Assembly (NCBI RefSeq): GCF_032854445.1
Contig: NC_088301.1
Coordinates: 45,191,116 to 45,255,115 of the forward strand
Direction of reading: 5' to 3'
DNA: 64,000 nucleotides
Source of the DNA: Liolophura sinensis
Lineage: Eukaryota > Mollusca > Polyplacophora > Chitonida > Chitonidae
Every line of letters begins with the position of its first letter. Position 1 is the stretch's first letter. This document shows positions 12,865 through 24,560 of the stretch, one piece after another. Under the pieces are notes generated by a model, which was not told where the DNA came from, ran no database searches, and saw nothing but the letters and a program-made list of their open reading frames with translations. The position numbers and the translations under genes were made by a program.

Positions 12865-12960
12865 ACAAGATCAAAACCCAATCTTGTAGAGGTTGTTGGC
12901 TGTACCACTAAACTACCTCGTGTTCCATCATACTAAGCTTGTCTCAGCTACTGGTGAGTG
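12865..12960 (-). mobile_element. Diverged tRNA-derived SINE head
   Basis: On the minus strand, TAGTTTAGTGG (about 12909-12919) matches the Pol III A-box consensus TRGYNNARYNGG. GGTTTTGATCT (about 12869-12880) is a degraded B-box at a normal distance downstream. No acceptor-stem pairing or intact tRNA fold is evident, so a decayed SINE is likelier than a tRNA gene. The tail could not be placed. Confidence 0.4.
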
Positions 12961-14110
12961 TAATGGATATAGACCAGTCACTGGTTAATGGTTGTTACTA
13001 ATGGATGGCTGAAAGACCAATGTCTTTACTGAGGTGCCACAGGAACATCCACAAACAATGCAATTAAACACATGTAAAACCCTTGTTAAAATGTTCTTGT
13101 CTGTTTATTATGTATTCTTAGCACCTTACTGTTGCTCAACTGTTAGATCTGTAAGCATTTCTTTGCCTTTGGTTTCAAATGATTTTTAACCTACTACTAT
13201 AGGATCCAGCATATCTAAGTGATCTCATGCCATATTAGTTAGGCGCACTTGATGTCAGATGTCACCAATATAGCTAGCATACACATGACTTCCAAAACAC
13301 TGAAAATTTAATGTGTTCAATTAACTACTTATTAAAACTGATAATCTGACTGATACTATTTCAGTTGCCATTTTGGTTATTACAGTATTCTATTTTATTT
13401 GGCAATATGGACGATATCCAGAAAAGTCATTGCATCATTCTCCTACATTCCAACTACCAATAAAACAACATATTTAAAAAAAAAAAAAAAAATTGCTCAA
13501 GGCTGAATGTCAAGTTTTGATCTGGGTTTTATATTCCTATCAAAAGGTAAAGCATCTTTTGTATTAAAATATTAAAGTATAATAATTAAAGGGATATATA
13601 TAAATTCTCTTCCCTGGGAATATTCTAATTGGTGATGGTCAGGGTTTCCCAACCATTCTATATATATATGCCTGCTTAACAGAGTCCTCTGAAAGCAGTA
13701 TAAGAGCAGCTGTATGTAGTATGCATACAGCCCAACAAGTCAACAAGTGTCCATGCTCTGCCCTGTGGGCAAATGTGCTAAATAACACCTTACCTAGAAA
13801 CACACTTTAGTCGATATGGAGAATTTAATACTATGGATCTATTATTGCAAATACGCAGATGACTGACCGCAGTGCAATATTTAACCATCATTTTAGTTTC
13901 TTGCTTGGTGCAGACCAGCTGGTAGTAAAATACATGTACATATGCAGCAGAAGATGGCATTAGACAGTGGTACAGCTTGTGCGAATGGTCATCCATGCAA
14001 ACGTTAAGAGACCTTACACTTGCATTGGGCACTTAACAAGCATTACACCTTACAGGCCATGATAATAGAGCCCATACACCATGTCTGATAATAAGCCAGT
14101 TTAGCAATCG
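12961..14110. other. AT-rich unique DNA with A17 run
   Basis: A homopolymer of 17 A lies at about 13476-13492, and a TA-rich microsatellite lies near 13660. No gene, SINE head or other element could be tied to the A run. Confidence 0.65.
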
Positions 14111-14520
14111 TTAAGGGTACAATGCCACTCTGAGATTTCTCCGTCTCTGCTAAAGGATGTAGTTCACTCCATAAAACTGGCTGTTAAGGCTGTGACAGTG
14201 ACATAGCCATTCGTTGGGCTTTAGGCCATGATATCTACCGGTATACAGGCTAGCTTTGATTGTGAAGCAATTTGCCAGCAGGTCGGCAGAATCTACCGAG
14301 ACACAGCCAGCTGTCAGCATAATGGCTGCCAGGCAAGACGGACAGGACATTTAGAGAAAATGGCCGTTCTGCCCTTCGAAGACTAATACAGATTCACCCC
14401 ACTGTGATAGATGGGGGAAGAATGGCCTCAGAACTGTGAGAGGATCTAGAGCTTTAACCTTGACACCAGTTCAATGTACTATTTATCCTGCCTTTGGTTT
14501 TCTCTCCAGACAAGACCAGA
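14111..14520. promoter_or_regulatory. Candidate conserved non-coding block
   Basis: Balanced and CpG-containing (ATCTACCGGTATACAGG near 14231, ATCTACCGAGACACAGCC near 14292). The word AAAATGGCCGTTC near 14358 is a good YY1-type match. A minus-strand frame (14150-14350) starts with a short hydrophobic run just downstream of that word, which could imitate a signal peptide. Nothing else supports an exon. Confidence 0.25.
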
Positions 14521-15325
14521 TTTAACTTGGATCTCCAATTGATTGGGGTCTGATGAATGGTAAAGCACAAACTTTGGCTTGCATGTCTCTGGGCCTCACT
14601 TCCAAAAGCTTTTGTCTGCTTTTCCATTGATGGTTTGTTTTTTTTTTGTTTTTTTTTTGTTCCCGAATGAAACTTGATATGCTTTTACTTTCACTTGGAT
14701 GACAAGAAATAATGGCATGCACAAAACAAACTTTCCAACACAAAATGTTTGATCACACTCCAATGGTATCATAACTACAAAGTTTATGTACAGCTAATAA
14801 GTGATACATAGCTAAATAATTATTAATAATAATAATAGGATGACAATGAAGTAACAGGACAATATTACACTACAGATAGACTATAATATAACATGTACCC
14901 CTAATGCAAAGGGAGAATAGATCTTTATCATCAGGTCTTCAGCAAATTACATTATTTTAGAAATACACATTATGTACTCAGTGCATAAAAGGAAAATTAA
15001 GTACACGCATAAGTACCTATTTAGGTCTTACATGTGAATAAATAAGTGCAAAGATAATTTTTACCTAAATACACATAAATTTTAATGTATACCGTAAAGA
15101 ATATTCATATGGACTCATTTCTATTCACCTGGAAACTTGCTGGGTGGTGTGAGGTAGAGGAGCTTCTGTGCGATTAAAAGCTTACAACTGTTCGTCTTGC
15201 TCCAGAAGTAAGGTATAACACTGGAGATCAGAATCATGTCCAGGAGCACCCTGTGATAATAAACACAAATATCCCACCTTCACTTGAATGGCCTCCTTGA
15301 TGAAGAGTGGGCAGTCAATTCAAGG
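14521..15325. other. AT-rich unique DNA, no gene seen
   Basis: Interrupted T runs near 14637-14660 and a small TAA microsatellite at about 14822-14836. No coding or RNA feature. Confidence 0.65.
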
Positions 15326-15330
15326 TGATT

Positions 15331-15440
15331 CATATGGGCTTCAGTACTAGGTAGAGCACTAGGTACACATGTTCTGGGATTCAAATCTAATCATGGGGAA
15401 TACTACACGCAATTAACCCGTCAATTGAATTTACTGGCAG
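15331..15440 (+). mobile_element. Diverged tRNA-derived SINE head
   Basis: GGGCTTCAGTACTAGGTAGA, beginning at about 15337, has the layout of a tRNA 5' half and A-box. GGGATTCAAATCT (about 15377-15389) is a clear B-box variant at normal spacing, followed by a short GGGG stretch. The fold is imperfect and no intact tRNA can be drawn, so this is read as a decayed Pol III retroposon. Its right end merges with unique DNA. Confidence 0.5.
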
Positions 15441-16310
15441 AAAATTTTGCACATGTGATGACATTCCAGCATAGTCTTAGGCATGACACTGCACAGCAAG
15501 AATACAATTATGGACAGTATAGTCTGTACAACAGGGCATTTCGAGTAGATGCAAATTAAATCACTTCAGCTGGTACCTAATTAACACTGGAACTAACTGC
15601 CCAAATTTCCAAATCAACCTTACTTTAGTCACATGTACCCCACCTGTCTTCTCACTTTTCTGACAGCTTGACTGTTCAATCACTGTACAGTACACGAGTA
15701 CATGCATGCATTATGGTACATAATTATTAACTGACCTGACATATGAGACTTTAAAGTCAGCAACCACCATTGAAATTCTAGCATACGGTTATGCTCCCGA
15801 TACTATACAGACGACACACCAAACACAGTGTCATCATGTCTGGTTTCACACCAGGCTCCATAATGATGAGAAATATTTTACATTCTGACATGCAAGACAC
15901 ATTTTATTTTCTGATTCCTGAAAAATGTGTATCACATTGTCAATATTTTAACATTAGATACCAAGATTTTCAAATGCTGCAGTCTAAACAGAGTATTCCC
16001 AAACCATGGACCCCGACATCTGGATAATAGTCCAGCTTTACATTTGAAAGTCAAGCATACATTAAATAAAGCTTCTAGCACATATCATGCTCCACACACT
16101 ACAAAGATTTCAAAATGCATATATATGTTGACAATATCCTCTAAAAGTCCTAAGCCTTAAAATCTAACAGGCTTTGAGTATAAACTGTAAAGACACTGCC
16201 TGTGATATCCATTTCCCGTCCTTGAGCTAATGTTATGACATTTTGACAGAGTCGTCAATTACCTTGGAATATTTTCCCCGCTGCCTCACAGAACACTTTT
16301 TCTCCTCTTA
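15441..16310. other. AT-rich unique DNA, no gene seen
   Basis: Frames up to 78 codons with no recognisable features. A palindromic patch rich in GTAC and TGCATGCA lies near 15690-15712. Confidence 0.6.
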
Positions 16311-16315
16311 TTTTA

Positions 16316-16323
16316 TTTTTTTT

Positions 16324-16353
<30 letters not shown>
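16316..16353 (+). repeat. T18-G20 homopolymer junction
   Basis: A run of about 18 T (16316-16333) passes directly into 20 G (16334-16353). Long G homopolymers are rare and hard to sequence, so the lengths may be inaccurate. The minus-strand translation gives poly-proline followed by poly-lysine (part of a 92-codon frame), which should not be taken as a protein. Confidence 0.9.
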
Positions 16354-16354
<1 letters not shown>

Positions 16355-16790
16355 GTGGCAACAACAGCACTGGAGCTCTCTAAAGGGGTCTCGCATCCTT
16401 CACTGAGCACAGTGCCTAATCGTACCCAAAGGAGAAGTATACAGCCACCAAGGGTGTCTGCAGCCAGTGAGGGCCAGTGTTGACATGCATTGCTTGACAA
16501 GCTGAAAAACATGGGGCCGACTCCACTCAGCACTGCTTGTCAGACTCATTTGGATTCCCTACAGCTTTTAGCTTTCTCATCTCCCTGCAGACTAATCATA
16601 CGACACGCCAACAACAGGCCAGGAATTCTGCTAAACTCAACACAGAGCTGTTTGACGCAATTTTCTCCACTTTTTTTTCTGTTTCCAAAACCCCTGATCT
16701 TTTGCGACCTGTAAATTAGGGCTCCAGCAGCACAATTACTTACCACGGTATCTATATCACATTTAAGAGCTGCTGACAATTCCAATACCT
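16354..16790. promoter_or_regulatory. Candidate conserved non-coding block
   Basis: Immediately right of the homopolymer, the composition is balanced and non-repetitive. Several frames are open on both strands at once (16490-16714, 16537-16719, 16546-16785), which is a composition effect. Regulatory role inferred. Confidence 0.22.
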
Positions 16791-17400
16791 GTACCTGTTA
16801 TGTAGGAAAGCAGCATTAGCTGATCGACTAATAATACTAGACCTATGGTGCCAAAGCATCCTTTGATGTCGCATTATTGAATTGTTTTAACCATTTGGAT
16901 TTAGCATTTCCTGTCAGCATATAAATTTACAATAACAACAATGTTCTTGGTTCTAAATTAAGATTAATATATCTCTCTTAGGTACATGTAAGTCTAATAA
17001 CAGTGAAAGGTAAATATAAACTTAATACACAGTCAAAGTGAATTAATTAAATATTAACACATTTCCTAACAAGCAGATTTATGTCCAACCGAGGCCATTT
17101 AGACAAAGGGAAGAACAATTCTGGCAGTCAGTTTTGAACTTGTTATCTTCTATCTGTCAAAGACAAGTGAATATTTCTTAATCAAAAAGCAAAACATATC
17201 AGGCATTACTGCTGCAATTAAGTGTATTTAAGCTTCATGGAAAATTATGCTGTATTAGGCATGTCACTCACATCCCTGGTACATACCTGAATAACGTCCA
17301 AATGGCCAGTTGGTTTTTGTGTAAAAAAACAAATCTAAAAACCTGACTGTAGTAATATTTTATGAATGGAAGACTGTTTTTCAATCTCACTGTTGTACAC
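16791..17400. other. AT-rich unique DNA, no gene seen
   Basis: Frequent stops in all frames. No repeat or RNA gene. Confidence 0.65.
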
Positions 17401-18160
17401 AGGAAAACCTCAGATTCCAATTGATTGTTAGAGCTGGCTCATTCTGGTAAAAGACTGAAGAAACAGAAAAGAGCAGCCCGGCCTCTTTCAAGTTTATGGA
17501 CCAATGTCTGCCTACATATCTACAGGCAGGCAGGTGATTGAAACATTGTTAAACAGTAACCTGGGATAATGATGTCTTCTGCATCTCAGACACATCCAGC
17601 CTAAGGCTCTGTAGACAGTCGCAGTACTTACTAACCACTAAAACAGCCCGTCCTCACAACATTTTCTATCGCCAAATGCTCTGATGAGTCGGCAATTTGC
17701 TAGAAATGGAAGGTGGGTGGATGAACTACCACAGTAGATCTATGGCAGCAAATATAAGGTGTGATTCCACAGTGTCTAGAACACTGCATGTGCTCAAGAC
17801 AAGGGCCTCGTGCTTATTTCCGGTCTGCTTTGCAAGTTGCCCCCTGGTGCCGAAAACGGTCTGCGATTAGCGTCCAAAAGACAAACCTAATTACCAATGG
17901 CTCTCAGTGGGACTGTCGTAAGGTGATTTGGCGTCAGTGCGACACCAATACTGTTCGAGAATACCCTAACCAATCACACCACCTGGGTCCTTACATAAAG
18001 GTGTTAAGACATAGAGAAGTTTACAGAGTACAGGGGCCGGAATATAACCCACAACAACTCTGGCAGGAATGTTCCAGAATAATAACTTGGCATTTATGGA
18101 TACCAAAGACCTTAACACTTGACATTTCACAAACCTATTTTTATGTGTGAAGAAGTAGAT
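17401..18160. promoter_or_regulatory. Candidate conserved non-coding block, 129-codon frame
   Basis: Balanced and CpG-containing, with words such as CCTAATTACCAATGG near 17887 (homeodomain site next to a CCAAT-type word). A plus-strand frame of 129 codons (17761-18150, ATG at 17797-17799 or a near-cognate start at the left edge) is rich in W, C, R and Q. It matches no family that I know, has no signal peptide or domain and lacks clear splice sites. I favour a non-coding element that is open by chance because it is less AT-rich. Confidence 0.25.
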
Positions 18161-19380
18161 GGACAATAGGCAATTATTTAGACTAAATGAAAATGGTCAG
18201 GGTAAAGGGTGAAATTCAACAGCCTCTGTATTACAGTAGAGTACCTAATCTGAGAACAACGTATATGATATGGACTTCACAGTTCTGAACAAGAAAAACA
18301 CTACCATTAATATGATCACAAAAGAAATAAAAAATCAAATCCCCTTTCTTCCCAACATAATAGATATTGTTTCACGTCATGTCGCATAATTTAATTAAGA
18401 AAATTCCTAACAGAATTATTGGATGACGTAATGAGAATTAATTCTTGTACTCATTTCAAATGTATATATAGTAATTACTGCATTTGACATAAAAATTCAC
18501 CATGAAAAGGTAAATACAGGTCATAAAATACTACATGTACTTTTAGTCCTAAAAATTACGCATTTTCAGAAGGATATCTTTCTACCTTCCAAACAACACT
18601 TTTCTAAGATCAGTAGAACTCTCTGAATCAGGTAAACTGAGTATCATAGTCATGGAGTAGATTTTATGTCACTTAAAGTACTTTAATCCGATCACACTTG
18701 AACACATATACAGGATGACTAAATGTATGTCGTTTTGGTGGTAAACTGTTTGATTATAATAATTAAAGTTGATTTCCCTTTTCAGACTCACACAATACAT
18801 TTGACAATTTTATCACTTTTTTAATGCATGTCCTTCTCAATTCTAAAAATTATTAAGTGTACTGAGGCAGAACTTTTAACTTTTACATCATTTTTATCAT
18901 ACTTGTAAACACCAACTTTACCTCAACTTCAAAAATTTCAGTAAACTACAAAATACATCATCACAGTTATTGCATTTCCTATGGACTTAAAAATTCTGCC
19001 AAAAACTCAGTTACTACACTAAATGTATGTGTATAAACATATTTGTTGTACATGTATATCTACACAATAATATAAGCACACACATGAATTTTAACCTGTG
19101 CAATGTCCTCTGAAATATGATATCGACCCCATCTTCAATAATTTCATACCATACCTTTAGACACATGATACTTTCTAAACACACTTTACATGCTCGCTCA
19201 TAAAAACTCAAGCCTTTATTTTGATATTTATGATAAAAGTGAACTCATTTCCATCTAATAATCTAGGACTATAGACTATTACAATATAATTTTTTTTTCC
19301 CGAAGACTACATGCTGTCCATTATCTACTTACCCCTTGTGCTGTCAGTTTCCAATATTTCTGAAAGCTACTGGTTAATCA
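18161..19380. other. AT-rich unique DNA, no gene seen
   Basis: Strongly AT-rich. No feature supported. Confidence 0.65.
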
Positions 19381-19800
19381 AACTCGCACTGATGGCAATT
19401 GGGTAAGTCATCCCACAAGGCAGGGGGGATAATGCAGGACTGAAGGAGATATGTCTGAGTGTAACACTTGAAAACGCACTTGTCTGAGGCCTGGAGTCAA
19501 GTTCAAGGGCCTTACAAGTTATGGAGCCCCGGATACATTGAATAGGTCAACAGATGCTTGACAAGGGTGGAGATATACTCAGGAAGGCTCTAGGTGGTCA
19601 CCTCTGGGACATCCTTCCTACTCTTTGCTGCAACAACCACTATCTCTTGATTCCATAAGACAGACATTACACTGTACAGTCTGAGATTCCTCCACTCAGC
19701 ACCACACCTAATACAATGTAGCTTTGCTACAACACTGCAACACTGGTATTTCAGATTATGGCGGTGCCACAACCTTGCTGTTTAGCAAATCTATCAATTT
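19381..19800. promoter_or_regulatory. Weak balanced-composition block
   Basis: A stretch with GGCAGGGGGG near 19422 and few stop-rich words. TCAAGTTCAAGGGCC near 19497 contains a B-box-like half but has no A-box. Could be an old repeat or a regulatory element. Confidence 0.12.
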
Positions 19801-21235
19801 AGGTGTAGATGTGAATTTACTGTACAGACGAGGCCTTTACCAGTTCTATGTAACAGTTTTGCATCTACAGGTATCCCATATAGTCAGAAGCTGAAGTAAA
19901 CACTACATGCCAAATCATATCTACTAGAAATTAATCTGATCTGCTGATGCGATAGCTATAGCTGTTCGGTATTAAGTCCCTGGCAGCAGCGGAATTGGAT
20001 CATTCTGAGGTATAAACATCTGTACTATAATAAACAGTACACGTGTGCAGGTTTAGTCTCTCATCACCTGTACAGAGCAAGAGATCGGAGATAAATATAT
20101 CTGCCAGTTAGAGCTGTTTAATAAACTATATGTAGGATGATCGACAAAATGACTCCTTGCATAAATGTTCCTGTACATATACCATATCCCTTGTAAATAA
20201 AATTGTTCAACAGATATGTCATGCATAGAGATGAATATTTCAAACATCACTGTCAATGAAGGAATATTCTTATAGGCATATTCTTGTCATGCATTTACAG
20301 GTATAATTTTTTTTCTCAAAACAGAACGCTTTGAAAATTTTCAATATCAGGTGGCTGTTGGGAAAAAGTGCAATATTAACTAATAATTTTTTTTAACACC
20401 TACCTATAGATCACTTGTGAACAAATTTTTCAAGAACTAAGTCTCCTCTGCCAATAAATGTTACTGCCATAATACACATAAAACATACTTGATACAATCA
20501 AATACATAACGATAGCAATCAATTTAAAAAAGATGTACTTTTAAAAATTCATCATCAAATTCAATACATTTATTATGTTTACATGCTCCACTCATGGACA
20601 CAAGTAACATTCTCACTGCCATTTCAGTCATCTCATAATGCATATACACAGGTTTTGGTTATGAACTGAAGCATGTGTTTTTTAATCACGGAGAATTCCT
20701 GCGGCTATCGTATGAATGTATTCATCATGAAGATGGTTTTCAACATAAAGTATTAAGGACATGTTCATTTGATTTTATTTACTGACTATTCCAATACAGG
20801 CTTCACAAAAGTTACAGGGATTAATTTTTTTTTATAAAACATGACTAATTTATACCTTCTTGAAAATGTATGACATATTTTTTGGTCTTTGCAGAGCACT
20901 GATACAATATTTTATGTACATGTACATCATATCAACTTATCCAGTTTATTCTGCATTTGATATAAAATTTTGTCCATCACTCAATTACTCATTTTCGATT
21001 ATTCTGTAGTTCTAAAAATCTTAGAAATATGTTTGAAGTTTCTTTGGAAGGTAGGATGATGACCTATTGGAAAGATGTGCGTTTTGACAAATGCGACTAT
21101 GTGGACAAATTTTTAGGGCAAATACAATAAATATTCTATATTTCTATATCGAACAGTTGACAAATTAAAAAAGAACTGATCTTTGCAAATTGACAAGTCA
21201 TTAACAAACTAATTAACAACATTCCATGCGGATAA
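19801..21235. other. AT-rich unique DNA, no gene seen
   Basis: No gene-like frame, repeat unit or RNA gene recognised. Confidence 0.65.
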
Positions 21236-21435
21236 CCATTCAGATGACAAGAGGCCTGAGCAGAGATTAATCCCTTCATATGTGAATGGAACTAGTATCA
21301 ACTGACATTACCAGTGCACTGAAGGATCTGATAAGCTGTGTGGTCAGATTACTGCACTAGCTACTACATATAATGGCTGCTGCTACAGAACACCACCGGT
21401 CGTTCAACGTGACTTCCGCAGCAGTGGTAACAAAG
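21236..21435. promoter_or_regulatory. Small candidate regulatory block
   Basis: A 200-bp balanced stretch abutting the minisatellite. It holds GATTAATCC at 21265-21273, an OTX/bicoid-class homeodomain word, and a CpG-containing end (CACCGGTCGTTCAACGTGAC near 21393). Inference only. Confidence 0.22.
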
Positions 21436-21500
21436 CTACTGACTTGGACAGATTAGATAGGTGGGATGCCGTGTCCATCGTATAAATATAAGATTAGAAG

Positions 21501-22311
21501 CTTACAGGCATTTGGAGAAAACCCACAAGCTATAGTAGTCAGGTTTATGTGTGGAGAACAAAGCAAACTTATGGGTGGAGAAAACCCACAAGCTATGGTA
21601 GTCAAACTTATGTGTGGAGAAAACCCATAAGGTATGGTAGTCAGGTTTATGTGTGGAGAACAAAGCAAACTTATGGGTGGAGAAAACCCACAAGCTATTG
21701 TAGTCAAACTTATGGGTGGAGAAAACCCACAAGCTATTGTAGTCAGGTTTATGGGTGGAGAAACTTACAAGCTATTGTAGTAAGGCTTATGGGTAGGGAA
21801 ACCCACAAGATATGGTAGTCAGGTTCATGGGTGGAGAAACCCACAAGCTATTGTAATAAAGTTTATGGGTGGAGAAAACCCACAAGCTATTGTAGTCAAA
21901 CTTATGGGTGGAGAAACCCACAAGCTATTGTAGTCAAACTTATGGGTGGAGAAACCCACAAGCTATGGTACACAGGTTTATGGGTGGAGAAACCTACAAG
22001 CTATTGTAGTCAGGCTTAGGGGTAGAGAAACCCACAAGCTATTGTAGTGAGGTTTATGGGTGGAGAAACACATAAGCTTTTGTAGTAAGGATTATGGGTG
22101 CTCTGATAGTAAAGTTTATGGAGAAAACCCACAAGCTCTGTTAATTAATTTTATGGGTCGAGAAAACCCACAAGCTAGATCTGTCAGGCCTACGTGTGGA
22201 GACACCCCACAAGCTCTGATAGTCATTTCTGTTAGAATTTCGTGGGTGGAGATAACTCATTCCAATAGCTATTGTAGTAAGGCTAATGGGTGGAAAAAAC
22301 ACACAAGTTTA
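21501..22311 (+). repeat. Minisatellite array 1, 38-40-bp unit
   Basis: About 20 imperfect copies of a unit running CTTATGGGTGGAGAAA, then CCCACAAGCTATTGTAGTCA. Unit length varies from 38 to 40 bp. Near the left end a segment starting GTCAGGTTTATGTGTGGAGA occurs at 21538 and again at 21640, so a 102-bp higher-order repeat was duplicated there. Shortened units with ACAAAGCAAAC are inserted in both copies. The right end (after about 22060) is more diverged. Open frames of 60-95 codons on both strands are translations of the repeat and change frame because the unit is not a multiple of three. Confidence 0.95.
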
Positions 22312-22339
22312 TTTGTGTTGTACATGACAGTTTCATACC

Positions 22340-23010
22340 TATAATTCTGTGTGGAGAAAACTCTTGTAGGCTTATGTCAGCCAGGTATAGGGGGGAGGAA
22401 ACTCATGTAGGCTTATGTCAGCCAGGCATAGGGAGGAGGAAACTCATGTAGGCTTATGTCAGCCAGGGATAGGGAGGAGGAAACTCATGTAGGCTTATGT
22501 CAGCCAGGTATAGGGAGGAGGAAACTCATGTAGGCTTATGTCAGCCAGGCATAGGGAGGAGGAAACTCATGTAGGCTTATGTCAGCCAGGTATAGGGAGG
22601 AGGAAACTCATGTAGGCTTATGTCAGCCAGGCACAGGGAGGAGGAAACTCTTGTAGGCTTATGTCAGCCAGGCATAGGGAGGAGGAAACTCTTGTAGGCT
22701 TATGTCAGCCAGGTATAGGGGGGAGGAAACTCATGTAGGCTTATGTCAGCCAGGCATAGGGAGGAGGAAACTCTTGTAGGCTTATGTCAGCCAGGCATAG
22801 GGAGGAGGAAACTCTTGTAGGCTTATGTCAGCCAGGTATAGGGGGGAGGAAACTTATGTAGGCTTATGTCAGCCAGGTATAGGGAGGAGGAAACTCATGT
22901 AGGCTTATGTCAGCCAGGTATAGGGAGAAGGAAACTCATCTAAGCTTATTTCAGCCAGGGATACGGAGGAGGAAACTTATGTCAGCCAGGTATAGGCCGA
23001 AGGAAACTAA
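22340..23010 (+). repeat. Minisatellite array 2, 41-bp unit, 16 copies
   Basis: Sixteen copies of a 41-bp unit, GGCTTATGTCAGCCAGG, then YATAGGGAGGAGGAAACTC, then ATGTA. Copies differ mainly at the C/T after CAGG, at AGGGAGG versus GGGGAGG, and at CTCATGTA versus CTCTTGTA. This gives recognisable sub-types whose alternation suggests block duplication. The last two or three copies decay (CAGCCAGGGATACGG, TATAGGCCGAAGG). The first, partial unit (22346-22368, TGTGGAGAAAACTC) is intermediate between this array and array 1. Confidence 0.97.
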
Positions 23011-24560
23011 GAAGAGGCGAACAATAAACTGCGTACCTCATGAGGCACACCATCAAACCTCCCCAGATGTAACACAAATTGAACAAAAAGAATTCATTGT
23101 TCAGAACTTAGTGGTCTGTACAGTAATAACTAAACACATTTGAAAAACAAAATACGAGACTGTGGTAAATCTGAGGGTATGAAATCAAATTTCTTCTCTT
23201 AAGAAGACAAAGACATGCACAAAAACAAATCAAACTGAGCACATGCTTGTATTATAGAACTATCCAGAATAAGAATTGAAGAAGTGAAATGAATGAAAAA
23301 TTAAAGTATGAATCTAAAATGCTGGGTCTTTGGATTTGAAAAAAAATACCCATTAAAATAGGATGTTTGATATAATTCACACATGCCAATCACTCTTCAC
23401 TTACCTTCTAATTTTTCATTTGAAGTACAATCTTCATTTTTTCTTACTGCTTATCCACTCCCATGCAACATATATATCTGTATGTTCACCTGTCCTCCTT
23501 CTGATGTAATGATCTACAAGAATAGAAGATACTCAAATTAATATGTCTGATTTAATAATACATCATATCTCAAATCTAACACCATATAACAGTCTGATAA
23601 ACATCTGATAGCACATCAGAATAAACTTGTTGTTACATGCGAATCGTACAAGGATGATTGACTACAAATCACAAAGTGCAGTTGAGATAATTTGTGAGAC
23701 AAAAATGTACAGTGTACGATATTATCTGTGATACAAATGAAACTGGGCAAGCTATCCCAAATCTCAGTAAAAATTAAATCAATTTCATCTGCCAGCCTTT
23801 TGATCAAGGTTCATGGGTACAGCTAACATAAGGTTACCACATGAGATATACACCCAATAATCTAGTCAAATGTCCTTTACCTCTGTCATGCATCATTCAA
23901 TTTTACACACGCCAAAAACATTTTAAACTGATCAAACAATTAAAATGCTCTATTCAAAAATTTTCAAACTTTAGTTTGAATCTTTCCCTATGGAGGGCTA
24001 AAATCTTTTCACAAGAAAGTCATACATGGTAAAACTTTTACTGATGAATGCAAATGCTTTTCTGATAAAGTTTCAAAGAATGTTGCTACAAGCATATAGA
24101 AGAATTATATTAACCTATAAAATTAATATATGCAAAAACATCTAACTCTTGCTAAAAGTTTCCTTCTTTAAAGAAATGCGTAACACTTTAATGAAAATTG
24201 AAATCACTACAAAATCTGTCATCTGTGCCCCTCGTTAACCACTGACCTATGGTAAGTTTCTGACAAACTTTTTCACGAGAAATTTCCTCATTTCAAAGTC
24301 ACTTTTCTCTAAATATTTTAAAACATTCTGAAATAATTTGCAGTTTTATGAAGCTTGCATCTTTAATCATTTTCACAATAATTATATGCAAAAATTCCAC
24401 TGAAAAAAGGGCTTTAGTGGTTGAAAAGTTTCAAGATTTACAGTAAGAACAAACAAACTTAGACAATGTGTCAAACATACAATATAAGAATTATACTTGT
24501 TCTAGCAAAAAGCATTAAAGTGTACACCACAAAACAGTATTTTTTGTGCTCTTCTCTTCT
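23011..24560. other. AT-rich unique DNA, no gene seen
   Basis: No repeat units beyond the end of the minisatellite, and frames are short. Nothing supported. Confidence 0.65.

Noticed and set aside
14150-14350. Signal-peptide-like minus-strand frame downstream of a YY1-type word
   Set aside because: Only a short moderately hydrophobic start. No family match and the frame ends without a clear donor. Weaker than the 56.17-kb candidate.
21453-22344. Open frames of 60-95 codons on both strands inside the minisatellite
   Set aside because: They are translations of the 38-40-bp repeat and change frame from unit to unit. Opposite strands are open at the same place for the same reason.
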